From assembly GCA_934167835.1 (NCBI GenBank), contig CAKPLZ010000003.1:62001-126000 (forward strand): DNA of 64,000 nt, read 5' to 3'. The notes below the pieces were generated by a model. That model worked only from the letters and a program-made list of their open reading frames with translations. It was not told the origin of the DNA and made no database searches. The translations under genes and the position numbers were made by a program. Source of the stretch: an uncultured Clostridia bacterium (lineage in GTDB: Bacteria > Bacillota > Clostridia > TANB77 > CAG-508). Positions 9,242-16,986 of this stretch are shown here, piece after piece (within the stretch, counting starts at the first letter, position 1; each line of letters opens with the position of its first letter).

Positions 9242-10486
9242 TTATCCTCCTATTTTTTTATTATATTCATTAAATAATTTTATTGCTGTTTCTGGACTAT
9301 CTTCACCATTTTTATTTTTTACAGGTGCAAATTCATCTTCTCTTTTTCCTCTTAAAATTTCCATATTTTCTAGCTTTTCAAAACTATCAAAGATGAATGT
9401 TTCAAATTTATAACAATTTGGTTCTTTTCCTTCTATAATCTCACCCTTCTCATTCATGTATGTTGCTTTTTTAAATGCAGTATGATATGGTAACTCATCT
9501 GCTCCAATTTTTTCTATTGCTTTCATGTTGAATAAATTACAATTAATATGTGATTCGCCAAAAACTAGCTCTCCATCTTTATTTCTTTCTTCTGACATTT
9601 CTTTGCTAATTTCAGTATATTCCACAACACTTGGTCTTCCATTTCTTTTGCAGAATACTCCAACTTTTTCCTCTGGACTTGATTTGACAATTGATTTTCC
9701 AACTGCCAAAACATTTTTTGTTACTCCATACCCAATTGCAACTTCATCTACCATTTGAACTAATGGATTATCAACTGGACCTATAAATACCCACTCGACA
9801 TTTCTTTTTTGCATGTCATCAACAATGTTATTCTTAAACATTGCTTCAAAAATGCCTCCATGGCCATTTGCAGCTTGTTTAATAAGCCCTTTTTCAGTTC
9901 TTATAATTTTGCCTTGTTTATCTATCATTGGTATTTGGCTTTGAATAAAGAATTTAATATCATTTTTTGGATAACCAAAATAGTTATTTTTTTCAAAAAA
10001 CTCTTTTGTTTCTGAGTTGTTTTCTTTACTTGTCATTATATACCATGGAATAATTATATTATATTTTTCTTTTATTACTTTCAATTTATCACAGAATATC
10101 TCGAATAAGGATTTTGCTGGATTTAGGTTTAACACAAATGTTCCTTTAGGTCCATCATGACCTAACCTTGTTCCTTGTCCACCAGCCATTGTAACTACGG
10201 CAAATCCGTTTTTTCTAATAATACTCTCTCCAACACCTCTTAATGCTTCCAACTCTTCTTGTGTTAATTTTGATTTATCACAAAAATCAATAGGCGTAAT
10301 TTCATCATGATTTTCTTGTGGTTTTTCAATATTTTTAAATAAATTACTTAATAAATCAAAGTTTGTTTCTAAAATTTGGTCTAATAACTCTTCTTTTTCC
10401 TGCTTATTTAGCTCTTCATAAGCTCCTAGCAAATGTTCTTGATGAACCCTTTTTAAAATTTCTTGTGCTTGACCTATTTTGTCCAA
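9242..10486 (-). CDS. UDPGP-family UTP--sugar-1-phosphate uridylyltransferase
   Basis: This nucleotidyltransferase belongs to the UDPGP/UAP1 group, better known from eukaryotes but found in some Firmicutes. The signature GGQGTRLGHDGPKGTF is near 99-114. Such enzymes make UDP-N-acetylglucosamine or UDP-glucose from UTP and the sugar-1-phosphate, and the sequence alone does not decide which. Translation starts at a TTG (10486) behind a strong AAAGGAGGG. The length is 414 aa. It is directly upstream of the phosphoglucomutase, which would supply its substrate if that is glucose-1-phosphate. Confidence 0.87.
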   Translation of the reverse strand: MDKIGQAQEILKRVHQEHLLGAYEELNKQEKEELLDQILETNFDLLSNLFKNIEKPQENHDEITPIDFCDKSKLTQEELEALRGVGESIIRKNGFAVVTMAGGQGTRLGHDGPKGTFVLNLNPAKSLFEIFCDKLKVIKEKYNIIIPWYIMTSKENNSETKEFFEKNNYFGYPKNDIKFFIQSQIPMIDKQGKIIRTEKGLIKQAANGHGGIFEAMFKNNIVDDMQKRNVEWVFIGPVDNPLVQMVDEVAIGYGVTKNVLAVGKSIVKSSPEEKVGVFCKRNGRPSVVEYTEISKEMSEERNKDGELVFGESHINCNLFNMKAIEKIGADELPYHTAFKKATYMNEKGEIIEGKEPNCYKFETFIFDSFEKLENMEILRGKREDEFAPVKNKNGEDSPETAIKLFNEYNKKIGG

Positions 10487-10490
10487 AAAA

Positions 10491-10537
10491 AATCCCTCCT
10501 TTTTGATATATGATAATATATATCAAAATGAGGGATT
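10491..10537. repeat. Near-perfect palindrome over promoter and ribosome binding site
   Basis: Arms 10491-10510 and 10519-10537 are inverted copies with one indel. The palindrome covers the -10 box and spacer of the UDPGP-gene promoter and its Shine-Dalgarno sequence. It could be an operator, or in a longer readthrough transcript a hairpin hiding the binding site. Confidence 0.6.
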
Positions 10538-10543
10538 AGTCAA
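10515..10543 (-). promoter_or_regulatory. Sigma-A type promoter for UDPGP gene and pgcA
   Basis: TTGACT (10543-10538), a 17-bp spacer and TATATT (10520-10515) lie 29 bp upstream of the TTG start codon. Confidence 0.65.
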
Positions 10544-10590
10544 GGGATATGGCTTAAAACTATTAGTTTTTCTGAAAAAACTGCATCATT

Positions 10591-11140
10591 TTATGCCTTT
10601 AAAATTTCACTATTCTTTTTATATCCCTCAAATACATCTTCTATTTTATGTTCTCCAGCAGTGTTAAAAATTGCCTGATGATTATCTAGAATCTCTTTGA
10701 TATTATCGTTGAAACTCCCGAACTTCATAAAAATTAATAATTTTTATACAATTTTTTTCAATCTTTTTATTAAATTTATCAGCAAATCTGTCTAGTTCTT
10801 CATTTATAATATTTATATAATTTGTATTACCATTAACTATTATTAAATTTTTTCCTTTTTTATTTATTTGATTTTTTAATGATTTTTCTAAATTAATATA
10901 TTTAGTTTGATTAATTGATTGTTTCCAATTTATATTTAAAAGTTCTTTTTTTCTTTCTTCTGATATTAATAATTTTGATAAAACTAGTTCTATGTTTGTA
11001 GTAAAATCTGTTTCAAAAAATGTTATTATTGAAGTTTTTTCTTCCACTTGTTTATTTACAAATGGCAAAATCATTGTTGCAAAATGTATATTGCTTACAT
11101 AAAAACTACACACCTTTTGTGTACTACCTGTTTCTTTCAT
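10591..11140 (-). CDS. Unknown protein, one CGG +1 frameshift
   Basis: The first frame (11140 to 10703) gives 145 aa and stops soon after a CGG codon at 10720-10718. If the C is skipped and GGG is read, the frame continues to a TAA at 10591, giving 182 aa (joint near residue 140, NFYEV-GSFND). The downstream frame has an ATG at 10728 but no ribosome binding site, so a separate gene is unlikely. I do not recognise the family. It is soluble, with no membrane segment, and its middle is rich in Asn/Lys/Ile. The promoter carries Spo0A-box-like repeats, which hints at a stationary-phase or sporulation role. The start follows GAGGAGG. Confidence 0.7.
10718..10720 (-). other. CGG +1 recoding site (unknown gene)
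   Basis: The zero frame reads GAA GTT CGG GAG TTT and ends four codons after CGG. Skipping the C gives GAA GTT GGG AGT TTC and a further 43 codons including the stop. Confidence 0.7.
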
Positions 11141-11172
11141 ACTAGTTCCTCCTCAAGTTTTTCTACTGGTAA

Positions 11173-11227
11173 ATTTTACCATTTATTTATATGAAAGTCA
11201 ACAAAAATCGTACGCCTAAATTCGACA
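11173..11227 (-). promoter_or_regulatory. Promoter with Spo0A-box-like repeats for the gene at 10591-11140
   Basis: The -35 is TTGACT (11201-11196), the spacer 17 bp and the -10 TAAAAT (11178-11173). A perfect 0A-type box TGTCGAA lies at 11227-11221, with a weaker copy one 10-bp turn downstream and then 9 bp to the -35. The 34-bp block up to the -35 matches the VirB4-operon promoter at 29 positions. Confidence 0.65.
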
Positions 11228-11365
11228 AAGTCTACGTTTTTAGGCATTTTATTTATTAGTTTCACTCCTCCTTATATTCAGAATTGTGCTATTTTGAATA
11301 TTTTTTAAAATTTGGTTAATAATTTATTTAAAGAAAATTTTTGACATTTTTATTTAGGAGGTTTT

Positions 11366-12004
11366 ATGAAAATAAACTTAAAAAGATTTTTGTTGTTATT
11401 TTTATTATTATTTTTATATATTTTTATTTCTGCAATATCTTATACTAATGCAGTCAGTCAAGACATTTCTAGTGCAGTTTTTCGTTTGCATGTTTTAGCT
11501 AATAGTGATAGTCAAGAAGATCAAAATTTAAAATATCTTGTTCGCGATAATATTTTAAATTATATTCAGGAAATAAGTAACGGTATTACCTCTAAATCTG
11601 AAATCATTGAAATAATTAAGTCCCATTCTTCTGAAATTCATGAAATTGCCACTAAAACAATAGAAGAAAATGGTTACAATTATCCAGTTAGTATAAGCAT
11701 TGGTAATTTTGCATTTCCAACAAAAAAGTATGGTGATATTACACTTCCTGCTGGTCTTTATGATGCTGTAAGAGTAGAAATTGGTTCTGCAAAGGGGCAA
11801 AACTGGTGGTGTGTAATGTTCCCTCCTCTTTGTTTTGTCGATACTACTTCTGGAATAGTCCCTGAAAACTCAAAAAAGCTTATTCAGGATAATTTATCCC
11901 AAGAAGAATATAATTTAATTTCAAAGGATACATCAAGCGTAAAAGTTAAATTTAAAATCATAGAGCTATTGCAAAATTTCACTATAAGTGGTATATTTAT
12001 GTAG
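11366..12004 (+). CDS. spoIIR: Stage II sporulation protein R
   Basis: SpoIIR is the forespore-secreted signal that activates the SpoIIGA protease and so sigma-E in the mother cell. The 212-aa protein begins with a signal/anchor segment (residues 6-26) and carries the family blocks FRLHVLANSDS (near 42), LKYLVRD and the WWCVMFPPLCF motif (near 149). The start follows TAGGAGG. It stands alone with an AT-rich upstream region. I could not define a clear sigma-F promoter. Confidence 0.93.
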   Translation: MKINLKRFLLLFLLLFLYIFISAISYTNAVSQDISSAVFRLHVLANSDSQEDQNLKYLVRDNILNYIQEISNGITSKSEIIEIIKSHSSEIHEIATKTIEENGYNYPVSISIGNFAFPTKKYGDITLPAGLYDAVRVEIGSAKGQNWWCVMFPPLCFVDTTSGIVPENSKKLIQDNLSQEEYNLISKDTSSVKVKFKIIELLQNFTISGIFM

Positions 12005-12081
12005 AATTATAGAGTGTATATACACTCTTTTTTTGATTTATAATACTTGCAATCTAATAAACAGAAAGGATTGAAATACTT

Positions 12082-13341
12082 ATGGAAAAATTAGTTATAA
12101 ATGGTGGTACAAAATTAAAAGGAGAAGTTTCAATACTTGGTGCAAAAAACTCTGCAATAGCTATATTACCTGCCACACTCCTTTGTAATGGTGTATGTAC
12201 ACTTCATAATGTACCAAATATAATAGATGTTCGTTTATCATGTCAAATTTTAGAATCTCTTGGTTCAAAAATCACTTGGGAAGGGCCCAATAGTTTAATT
12301 ATTGATAATAGAAATATTTCTCGTACTCATGCATCTTTAGATTTAACTAGCAAATTTAGAGCTTCCTATTATTTAATCGGCTCTATGCTTGGCAGATGTA
12401 GAGAAATAGAAGTTGGGCTTCCTGGAGGATGTAATTTAGGTGCCAGACCAATAGATCAACATATAAAAGGTTTTGAAGCTTTAGGCGCTTATTCAAACTT
12501 ATCCCAAGGTAAAGTATATTGCAAGGCCCAAAATCTAGTTGGTACAAGTATTTATATGGATGTAGTCTCTGTTGGAGCAACAATTAATATTTTACTTGCA
12601 AGTGTTCTTGCATCTGGAACAACAACAATTGATAATGCCGCAAAAGAACCTCACGTGGTAGATGTTGCCAATTTTCTAAATACCCTAGGTGCAGATATTC
12701 GTGGTGCTGGAACTGATCTTATTAAAATTAATGGAGTTAAATCCTTAAAAAATAATGTTACATATTCTATTGTTCCAGATCAAATAGAAGCTGGTACATT
12801 TATGCTAGCCGCAGTTGCTTCAAAGGGAGATATTATTATTAAAAATTGCATACCAGAACACTTAGATTCTCTTATTTCTAAAATAATTGAAGTTGGTGGT
12901 AATGTTGAATGTTATGGAGATACAATACACGTTTGGGCAGACAATAGACCTAATAAAACCGTTATAAAAACTTTGCCATATCCTGGCTTTCCAACCGATT
13001 TACAACCACAAATGGGAGTTGTATTGTCTCTTGCTAATGGTACAAGTATAATAAATGAATCAATTTGGGATTCTCGTTTTCAATATACTGCTGAGCTACA
13101 TAAAATGGGTGCTCATATAACAGCTCAAGGAAAATCAGCTATTTTTGAGGGAGTAGAACAATTATATGGAGCTCCCGTATACGCAACAGATTTAAGAGCT
13201 GGCGCAGCTCTTGTTATTGCTGGAATCGTTGCAAATGGCACAACTGAAGTTCATAATTTAAGACATATTGATCGTGGTTATGAAAATATTGAAAATAAAT
13301 TTGCTTTATTAGGTGCAGATATAAAAAGAGTTATAGAATAA
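12082..13341 (+). CDS. murA: UDP-N-acetylglucosamine 1-carboxyvinyltransferase
   Basis: MurA transfers enolpyruvate from PEP to UDP-GlcNAc, the committed step of peptidoglycan synthesis and the fosfomycin target. The N-terminal LGAKNSAIA loop with the conserved Lys/Asn is at 20-28. The active-site loop LPGGCNLGARPID (near 114-126) keeps the catalytic cysteine, so fosfomycin sensitivity is expected. The length of 419 aa is standard. The next gene, walJ-like, starts 13 bp downstream. Firmicutes often carry two murA paralogs, and only this one is in the window. Confidence 0.94.
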   Translation: MEKLVINGGTKLKGEVSILGAKNSAIAILPATLLCNGVCTLHNVPNIIDVRLSCQILESLGSKITWEGPNSLIIDNRNISRTHASLDLTSKFRASYYLIGSMLGRCREIEVGLPGGCNLGARPIDQHIKGFEALGAYSNLSQGKVYCKAQNLVGTSIYMDVVSVGATINILLASVLASGTTTIDNAAKEPHVVDVANFLNTLGADIRGAGTDLIKINGVKSLKNNVTYSIVPDQIEAGTFMLAAVASKGDIIIKNCIPEHLDSLISKIIEVGGNVECYGDTIHVWADNRPNKTVIKTLPYPGFPTDLQPQMGVVLSLANGTSIINESIWDSRFQYTAELHKMGAHITAQGKSAIFEGVEQLYGAPVYATDLRAGAALVIAGIVANGTTEVHNLRHIDRGYENIENKFALLGADIKRVIE

Positions 13342-13353
13342 GAAGGTATATCT

Positions 13354-14145
13354 ATGTTAAAATGTTGTAGTTTGTATAGCGGTAGTAGTGGTAATAGTTT
13401 TTTAGTACAAACAGAAAAAACAAAATTATTAGTTGATTGTGGAGTTAGTTGCAAAAAGATAGAAAATGCATTAAACCAGCTTTCTATTATTCCAAGCGAA
13501 ATAAATGCTATTTTAATAACTCATGAACATATTGACCATACAAAAAGCTTAGGAAGTTTGTCAACTAAGTATAATATTCCAATTTACATAAACCCCAAAA
13601 CATGGATGGCCGTAAGAACATCAAATGAAAAATTAGCTAATGCTAAAATCAATTTATTTAATAATAATGAACAATTTACATTAAATGATTTGCAAATTTT
13701 TCCTTTCCCCACACCACATGATGCCGCTGATCCTTGCGGATTTAGCATTAGCAAGGATGGAAAAAAAATCAGTATAGCAACAGATTTAGGACATATTACA
13801 GATGAAATTATGACAAATCTAAAAAACAGTTCCTTATTATTATTAGAATCGAATTATGATTCTAATATTTTACAGTATTCTTCATATCCTTATATGCTAA
13901 AAAAGAGAATTTCAGGTCCTAATGGACACTTAGAAAACTGTATTACTGGTAAAACAATTGCCCATTTAATTCCTTTTGGACTTGAAAAGGCTCTACTTAT
14001 TCATTTGAGTAGAGAAAATAATTTTCCAGACCTTGCATATAAAACAGTAACTGAAGAATTGGAAAAATTAAATTTTAATAATTCACAAATTTCACTCGAA
14101 ATTGCTCCACATGATTTTCCTAGTAAATTTTTAAGTATCAATTAG
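13354..14145 (+). CDS. MBL-fold hydrolase, WalJ/YycJ-like
   Basis: This is a metallo-beta-lactamase-fold protein of 263 aa with the metal motif THEHIDHTKS (near 54-63). The N-terminus CSLYSGSSGNSF is typical of YycJ/WalJ proteins, which have been linked to cell-wall coordination and DNA repair. The usual walRK operon is not here. It is paired with murA, 12 bp between stop and start. Confidence 0.83.
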   Translation: MLKCCSLYSGSSGNSFLVQTEKTKLLVDCGVSCKKIENALNQLSIIPSEINAILITHEHIDHTKSLGSLSTKYNIPIYINPKTWMAVRTSNEKLANAKINLFNNNEQFTLNDLQIFPFPTPHDAADPCGFSISKDGKKISIATDLGHITDEIMTNLKNSSLLLLESNYDSNILQYSSYPYMLKKRISGPNGHLENCITGKTIAHLIPFGLEKALLIHLSRENNFPDLAYKTVTEELEKLNFNNSQISLEIAPHDFPSKFLSIN

Positions 14146-14154
14146 CTTTAATGT

Positions 14155-14464
14155 TGAGAATTACCCTGAAAGAAAAAAATGGCGTTGTCAGGGTAATTCT
14201 CTTATGACAAAAAATTGTGTAGATAAAAATATATGGGAGATATAAATTTGTAAAAATTGGTAATTTTAGGACTACTGCAAATAAAAAATTAATCCAATTT
14301 TTACAAGATTAATAACATAATTATAGAGATATACATATCTCACAAATAAAAATTTATATTGGATTTTTTATTCTTTTTTGATAAAAATCTAATAGTATTT
14401 TTTGATATAAAAAAATACGGAAATAAATAATAAAGAATTTAATAATTTTCCAAAGAAATTTTAT
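14155..14464 (-). ncRNA. Candidate non-coding RNA downstream of spmB
   Basis: The 362 bp between the WalJ-like gene and the true spmB stop hold no convincing ORF on either strand. A well-formed promoter (14471-14499) points into the region and a strong 14-bp hairpin lies at its far end. A second hairpin-like element (GAGATAT/ATATCTC) sits near 14327-14342. The transcript is inferred only from these signals. Confidence 0.3.
14156..14201. repeat. 14-bp perfect inverted repeat (hairpin)
   Basis: The arms 14156-14169 and 14188-14201 pair perfectly around an 18-nt loop. There is no T-run after the stem on the plus strand. It could end the murA-walJ transcript or the minus-strand RNA proposed for 14155-14464. 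Confidence 0.6.
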
Positions 14465-14470
14465 GTATAT

Positions 14471-14525
14471 ATGATACTACACTTTTTTACATTTGTCAAC
14501 AATTTTTTTACGACAAAAATCGACA
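14471..14525 (-). promoter_or_regulatory. Promoter with tandem Spo0A-box-like repeats at the end of spmB
   Basis: The -35 is TTGACA (14499-14494), the spacer 17 bp and the -10 TATCAT (14476-14471). Upstream are TGTCGAT (14525-14519) and TGTCGTA (14515-14509), 10 bp apart, then 9 bp to the -35. The geometry matches the promoters at 11173-11227 and 34767-34821. Confidence 0.55.
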
Positions 14526-15037
14526 AAATACTACAGAAATCAACATTCCGGACAACATCGCCCACTAATGCAGCAAATAAAATTCCTCTTGTTTTTTTTA
14601 TTTTAACAACACTTGTATATATTGCTATTGTATATAAAGTTGTTTCTGTTGACCCCATAATTGTTGATGCTATAATTCCTATATTACTATCTACCCCATA
14701 TTCTTTCATGATATCAGTACCAATTGCAATTGATGCACTTCCGTGATATTGGTCTTAATATTGCCAATGGTATTATCTCTTTTGGAAACCCAAATAGATT
14801 AATAATTGGTAAAAAAATTTTTATTATGCCATCAATTATTCCTGAACTCCTAAGTGCTCCCACTGCAACAAAAAGTCCTATTAAGGTTGGAAATAATCCT
14901 ATAACCATCTCCATTCCCTCTTTTGCACCAATTATAAAATTATCAAATATTTTTACTTTTTCTAATAATGCATATATCATTATTATTGTGATAACAATAG
15001 GGATTATTGCATTTGAAATAAAATTTATAAAAGACAT
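14508..15037 (-). CDS. spmB: Spore maturation protein B, two CGG +1 frameshifts
   Basis: SpmB acts with SpmA in spore core dehydration and is a nucleoside-transporter-fold (Gate domain) membrane protein. Read conventionally the gene breaks into 107-aa and 82-aa pieces. Skipping the C of CGG at 14743-14741 joins RPIS to GSASIAIGTD, matching the conserved RPISGS motif. Skipping the C of CGG at 14550-14548 joins GDVV to GMLISVVFCRFLS before a TAA at 14508, matching the usual C-terminal helix. The product is 175 aa, the family's normal length. Hydrophobic segments lie near 8-27, 45-60 and 150-170. The spmA stop is 4 bp upstream of the ATG. Confidence 0.88.
14548..14550 (-). other. CGG +1 recoding site (spmB, second)
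   Basis: The zero frame reads GTT GTC CGG AAT GTT. Skipping the C gives GTT GTC GGA ATG TTG and the expected hydrophobic C-terminus. Confidence 0.85.
14741..14743 (-). other. CGG +1 recoding site (spmB, first)
   Basis: The zero frame reads ATA TCA CGG AAG TGC and ends eight codons after CGG. Skipping the C gives ATA TCA GGA AGT GCA, restoring the conserved PISGS motif. Confidence 0.9.
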
Positions 15038-15041
15038 AAAT

Positions 15042-15617
15042 CTACCACCTTTGGACTAAAATTTTAACAGCCACAATTGCGGAAACTGCAGCGCATACTG
15101 TAGTTCCCCATACTGGCAATAGAATTTGTGTAGGGTTTACTGACCCCAGTGAATTTCTTATTGCAATTACAGTTGTTGGAATTATTTGAATTGATGCTGT
15201 ATTTAATACTATAAACACTGCCATTTCTTTACTAATTATTTTTTTATCATTATTTTTTTTCTGCAATTCCACCATTGCCTTAATTCCCATTGGAGTTGCA
15301 GCATTTCCAAGTCCCATTATATTAGCAACGACATTCATTGATATTGCTGTATATGCTTCACTATTTTCTTGAATATTAGGAAATAAAAAATGCAAAATTG
15401 GTTTTAACATTTTTTTTATTTTTTTTATTATACTTGTTTTTTCTGCAATTTTTATAACCCCATTCCACAAACAAATCGTTCCTAATAATTTTATACATAA
15501 ATTAACTGCATTTTCTGTAGATGTAAAAATTGATAAATTTGTATCAGATATATTACCAAAACAAATTGCATAAATAAATGAAATAATCAAAAAAAATGGC
15601 CAAATTTTATTTAACAT
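15042..15617 (-). CDS. spmA: Spore maturation protein A
   Basis: SpmA is the partner of SpmB in spore maturation, an integral membrane protein of the nucleoside recognition/Gate family. The 191 aa contain hydrophobic segments near residues 5-22, 38-58, 95-115 and 165-185 and the family blocks LCIKLLGTICLWNG and NIMGLGNAATPMGIKAM. The start follows GGAAGGAGGGGG. It is the first gene of the spmA-spmB pair. Confidence 0.92.
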   Translation of the reverse strand: MLNKIWPFFLIISFIYAICFGNISDTNLSIFTSTENAVNLCIKLLGTICLWNGVIKIAEKTSIIKKIKKMLKPILHFLFPNIQENSEAYTAISMNVVANIMGLGNAATPMGIKAMVELQKKNNDKKIISKEMAVFIVLNTASIQIIPTTVIAIRNSLGSVNPTQILLPVWGTTVCAAVSAIVAVKILVQRW

Positions 15618-15686
15618 TATCCCCCTCCTTCCTTAATAGTATTCTTACTTTATTTTAAAAATTACTATTATTTTTTTATTTTTTTA

Positions 15687-15747
15687 TTGACCTAATTTCC
15701 ATTTTATGGTATTATAGTTGTGTTAATATGTGTCGAAAAAGGTTGAA
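15687..15747 (+). promoter_or_regulatory. abrB promoter with downstream Spo0A-box-like repeats
   Basis: TTGACC (15687-15692), a 17-bp spacer and TATTAT (15710-15715) predict a start near 15722. TGTCGAA (15731-15737) and GGTTGAA (15741-15747) follow, 10 bp apart and downstream of the predicted start. In Bacillus subtilis Spo0A represses abrB from boxes placed this way. Confidence 0.65.
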
Positions 15748-15761
15748 AGAGGAGGAAAATT

Positions 15762-16010
15762 ATGAAGTCAACAGGTGTTTTAAGAAGAGTAGATGAACTT
15801 GGAAGAGTAGTAATTCCAATTGAAATCAGAACACAATTCGGAATTTCCGAAAAAGATCCTATGGAAATCTATGTAGATGGATCTTCCATTATTTTAAAAA
15901 AATATGAACCTAATTGTATTTTTTGTGGCAATTCAAAAAAATTAATTGATTTTGAGGGAAAACCTATTTGCAAAAAATGTGCTAACTCAATTGGTAAAAT
16001 GGGTGAATAA
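15762..16010 (+). CDS. abrB: AbrB-family transition-state regulator
   Basis: This is an 82-aa DNA-binding protein with an N-terminal swapped-hairpin AbrB/SpoVT domain (GVLRRVDELGRVVIPIEIR). Its C-terminal part carries two CxxC pairs (CIFC near 48 and CKKC near 68) that could bind zinc, as in clostridial AbrB proteins. It probably represses post-exponential genes during growth and is itself turned off by Spo0A. The start follows AGAGGAGG. Confidence 0.88.
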   Translation: MKSTGVLRRVDELGRVVIPIEIRTQFGISEKDPMEIYVDGSSIILKKYEPNCIFCGNSKKLIDFEGKPICKKCANSIGKMGE

Positions 16011-16021
16011 AATAATAAAAA

Positions 16022-16056
16022 AATAAATTGGAAAATCCAATTTATTTTTTTATTTA
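16022..16056 (+). terminator. Terminator of abrB
   Basis: An 11-bp stem (16022-16032 with 16036-16046) is followed by a run of T. The next 70 bp are almost pure T/A low-complexity sequence. Confidence 0.8.
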
Positions 16057-16119
16057 TTATTTTTATTTTATTTTTTATTTTATTTTTTTTATTTTATTTT
16101 TTATTTATTTTTTTTATTT

Positions 16120-16950
16120 TTATTTATTTTTTAAAAAATACTGATATATTTCGTTTTTATTTTTATTTCTATCTTTAGCAATTTTTTTAATTATTTCTTT
16201 TTTATCCAAATTTTGTTTTTCATAATATTTATAATGTTCCTCTAAAGTTAAATTATTTAAAAATATTTTTTCTGCATTTATTTTTTCTGTTCCCTCAACA
16301 ATAATAACATATTCTCCTTTATTATTTTGTTCTTTTTCAACTAATTCCTCTAAATTTCCTCTAATAAATTCCTCATGAATTTTTGTTATTTCTCTAGCCA
16401 AAACCACTCTTCTATTCCCCAATATTTGATAAAGGATTTTTAATGTATTATCAATTTTATGTGGAGCCTCATAAAAAATCAATGTTTTATTTTCATTTTT
16501 TATTTCTTCTATTTTTTCATTTTTTTCTTTATTATTTGTAGGTAAAAATCCTAAAAAAATAAATTCTCTTGTATTCAATCCGGATGCAATTAATGCATTT
16601 ACCAATGCACATGCCCCTGGAATAGGCACAATTTTTATTCCATTTTTTATTGCTTCTTTTACAACCTCTTCACCAGGGTCAGATATTGCTGGCGTTCCGG
16701 CATCTGAAACTAAAGCAATATCTTTGCCTTCATTTAATTTATTAATTAATATCTCCGCCTTAATTTTTTCAGTTTCCTTATAATAACTAATTAATGGTTT
16801 TTTTATTTCAAAATGATTTAATAATTGTAATGTATGTCTTGTGTCCTCTGCTGCAATTAAATCAACACTTTTCAAAATATTTATTGCTCTAAAAGTAATA
16901 TCATCTAAATTCCCTATTGGTGTTGCTACCAGATATAAAATTCCACTCAT
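16120..16950 (-). CDS. rsmI: 16S rRNA (cytidine-1402-2'-O)-methyltransferase
   Basis: RsmI is a SAM-dependent tetrapyrrole-methylase-fold enzyme that 2'-O-methylates C1402 in the ribosomal P site. The 276-aa protein shows LYLVATPIGNLDDIT at the N-terminus, AAEDTRHT (near 36), VSDAGTPAISDPG (near 80) and the substrate block IPGACALVNAL. I chose the ATG at 16950 because GGTGG precedes it, whereas the ATG at 16962 has no binding site. It follows the yabB-like methyltransferase gene, the same order as yabB-rsmI in Bacillus. Confidence 0.93.
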   Translation of the reverse strand: MSGILYLVATPIGNLDDITFRAINILKSVDLIAAEDTRHTLQLLNHFEIKKPLISYYKETEKIKAEILINKLNEGKDIALVSDAGTPAISDPGEEVVKEAIKNGIKIVPIPGACALVNALIASGLNTREFIFLGFLPTNNKEKNEKIEEIKNENKTLIFYEAPHKIDNTLKILYQILGNRRVVLAREITKIHEEFIRGNLEELVEKEQNNKGEYVIIVEGTEKINAEKIFLNNLTLEEHYKYYEKQNLDKKEIIKKIAKDRNKNKNEIYQYFLKNK

Positions 16951-16986
16951 TTTTTCCACCATTTAATATAACATATATTAACCTTT

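Noticed and set aside
10591..10728. Separate 45-aa gene starting at ATG 10728
   Set aside because: There is no ribosome binding site and it begins inside the upstream ORF exactly at the CGG site. It is better read as the frameshifted tail.
14156..14201. CRISPR or MITE element at the 14-bp inverted repeat
   Set aside because: It is a single hairpin without repeat copies, target-site duplications or spacers.
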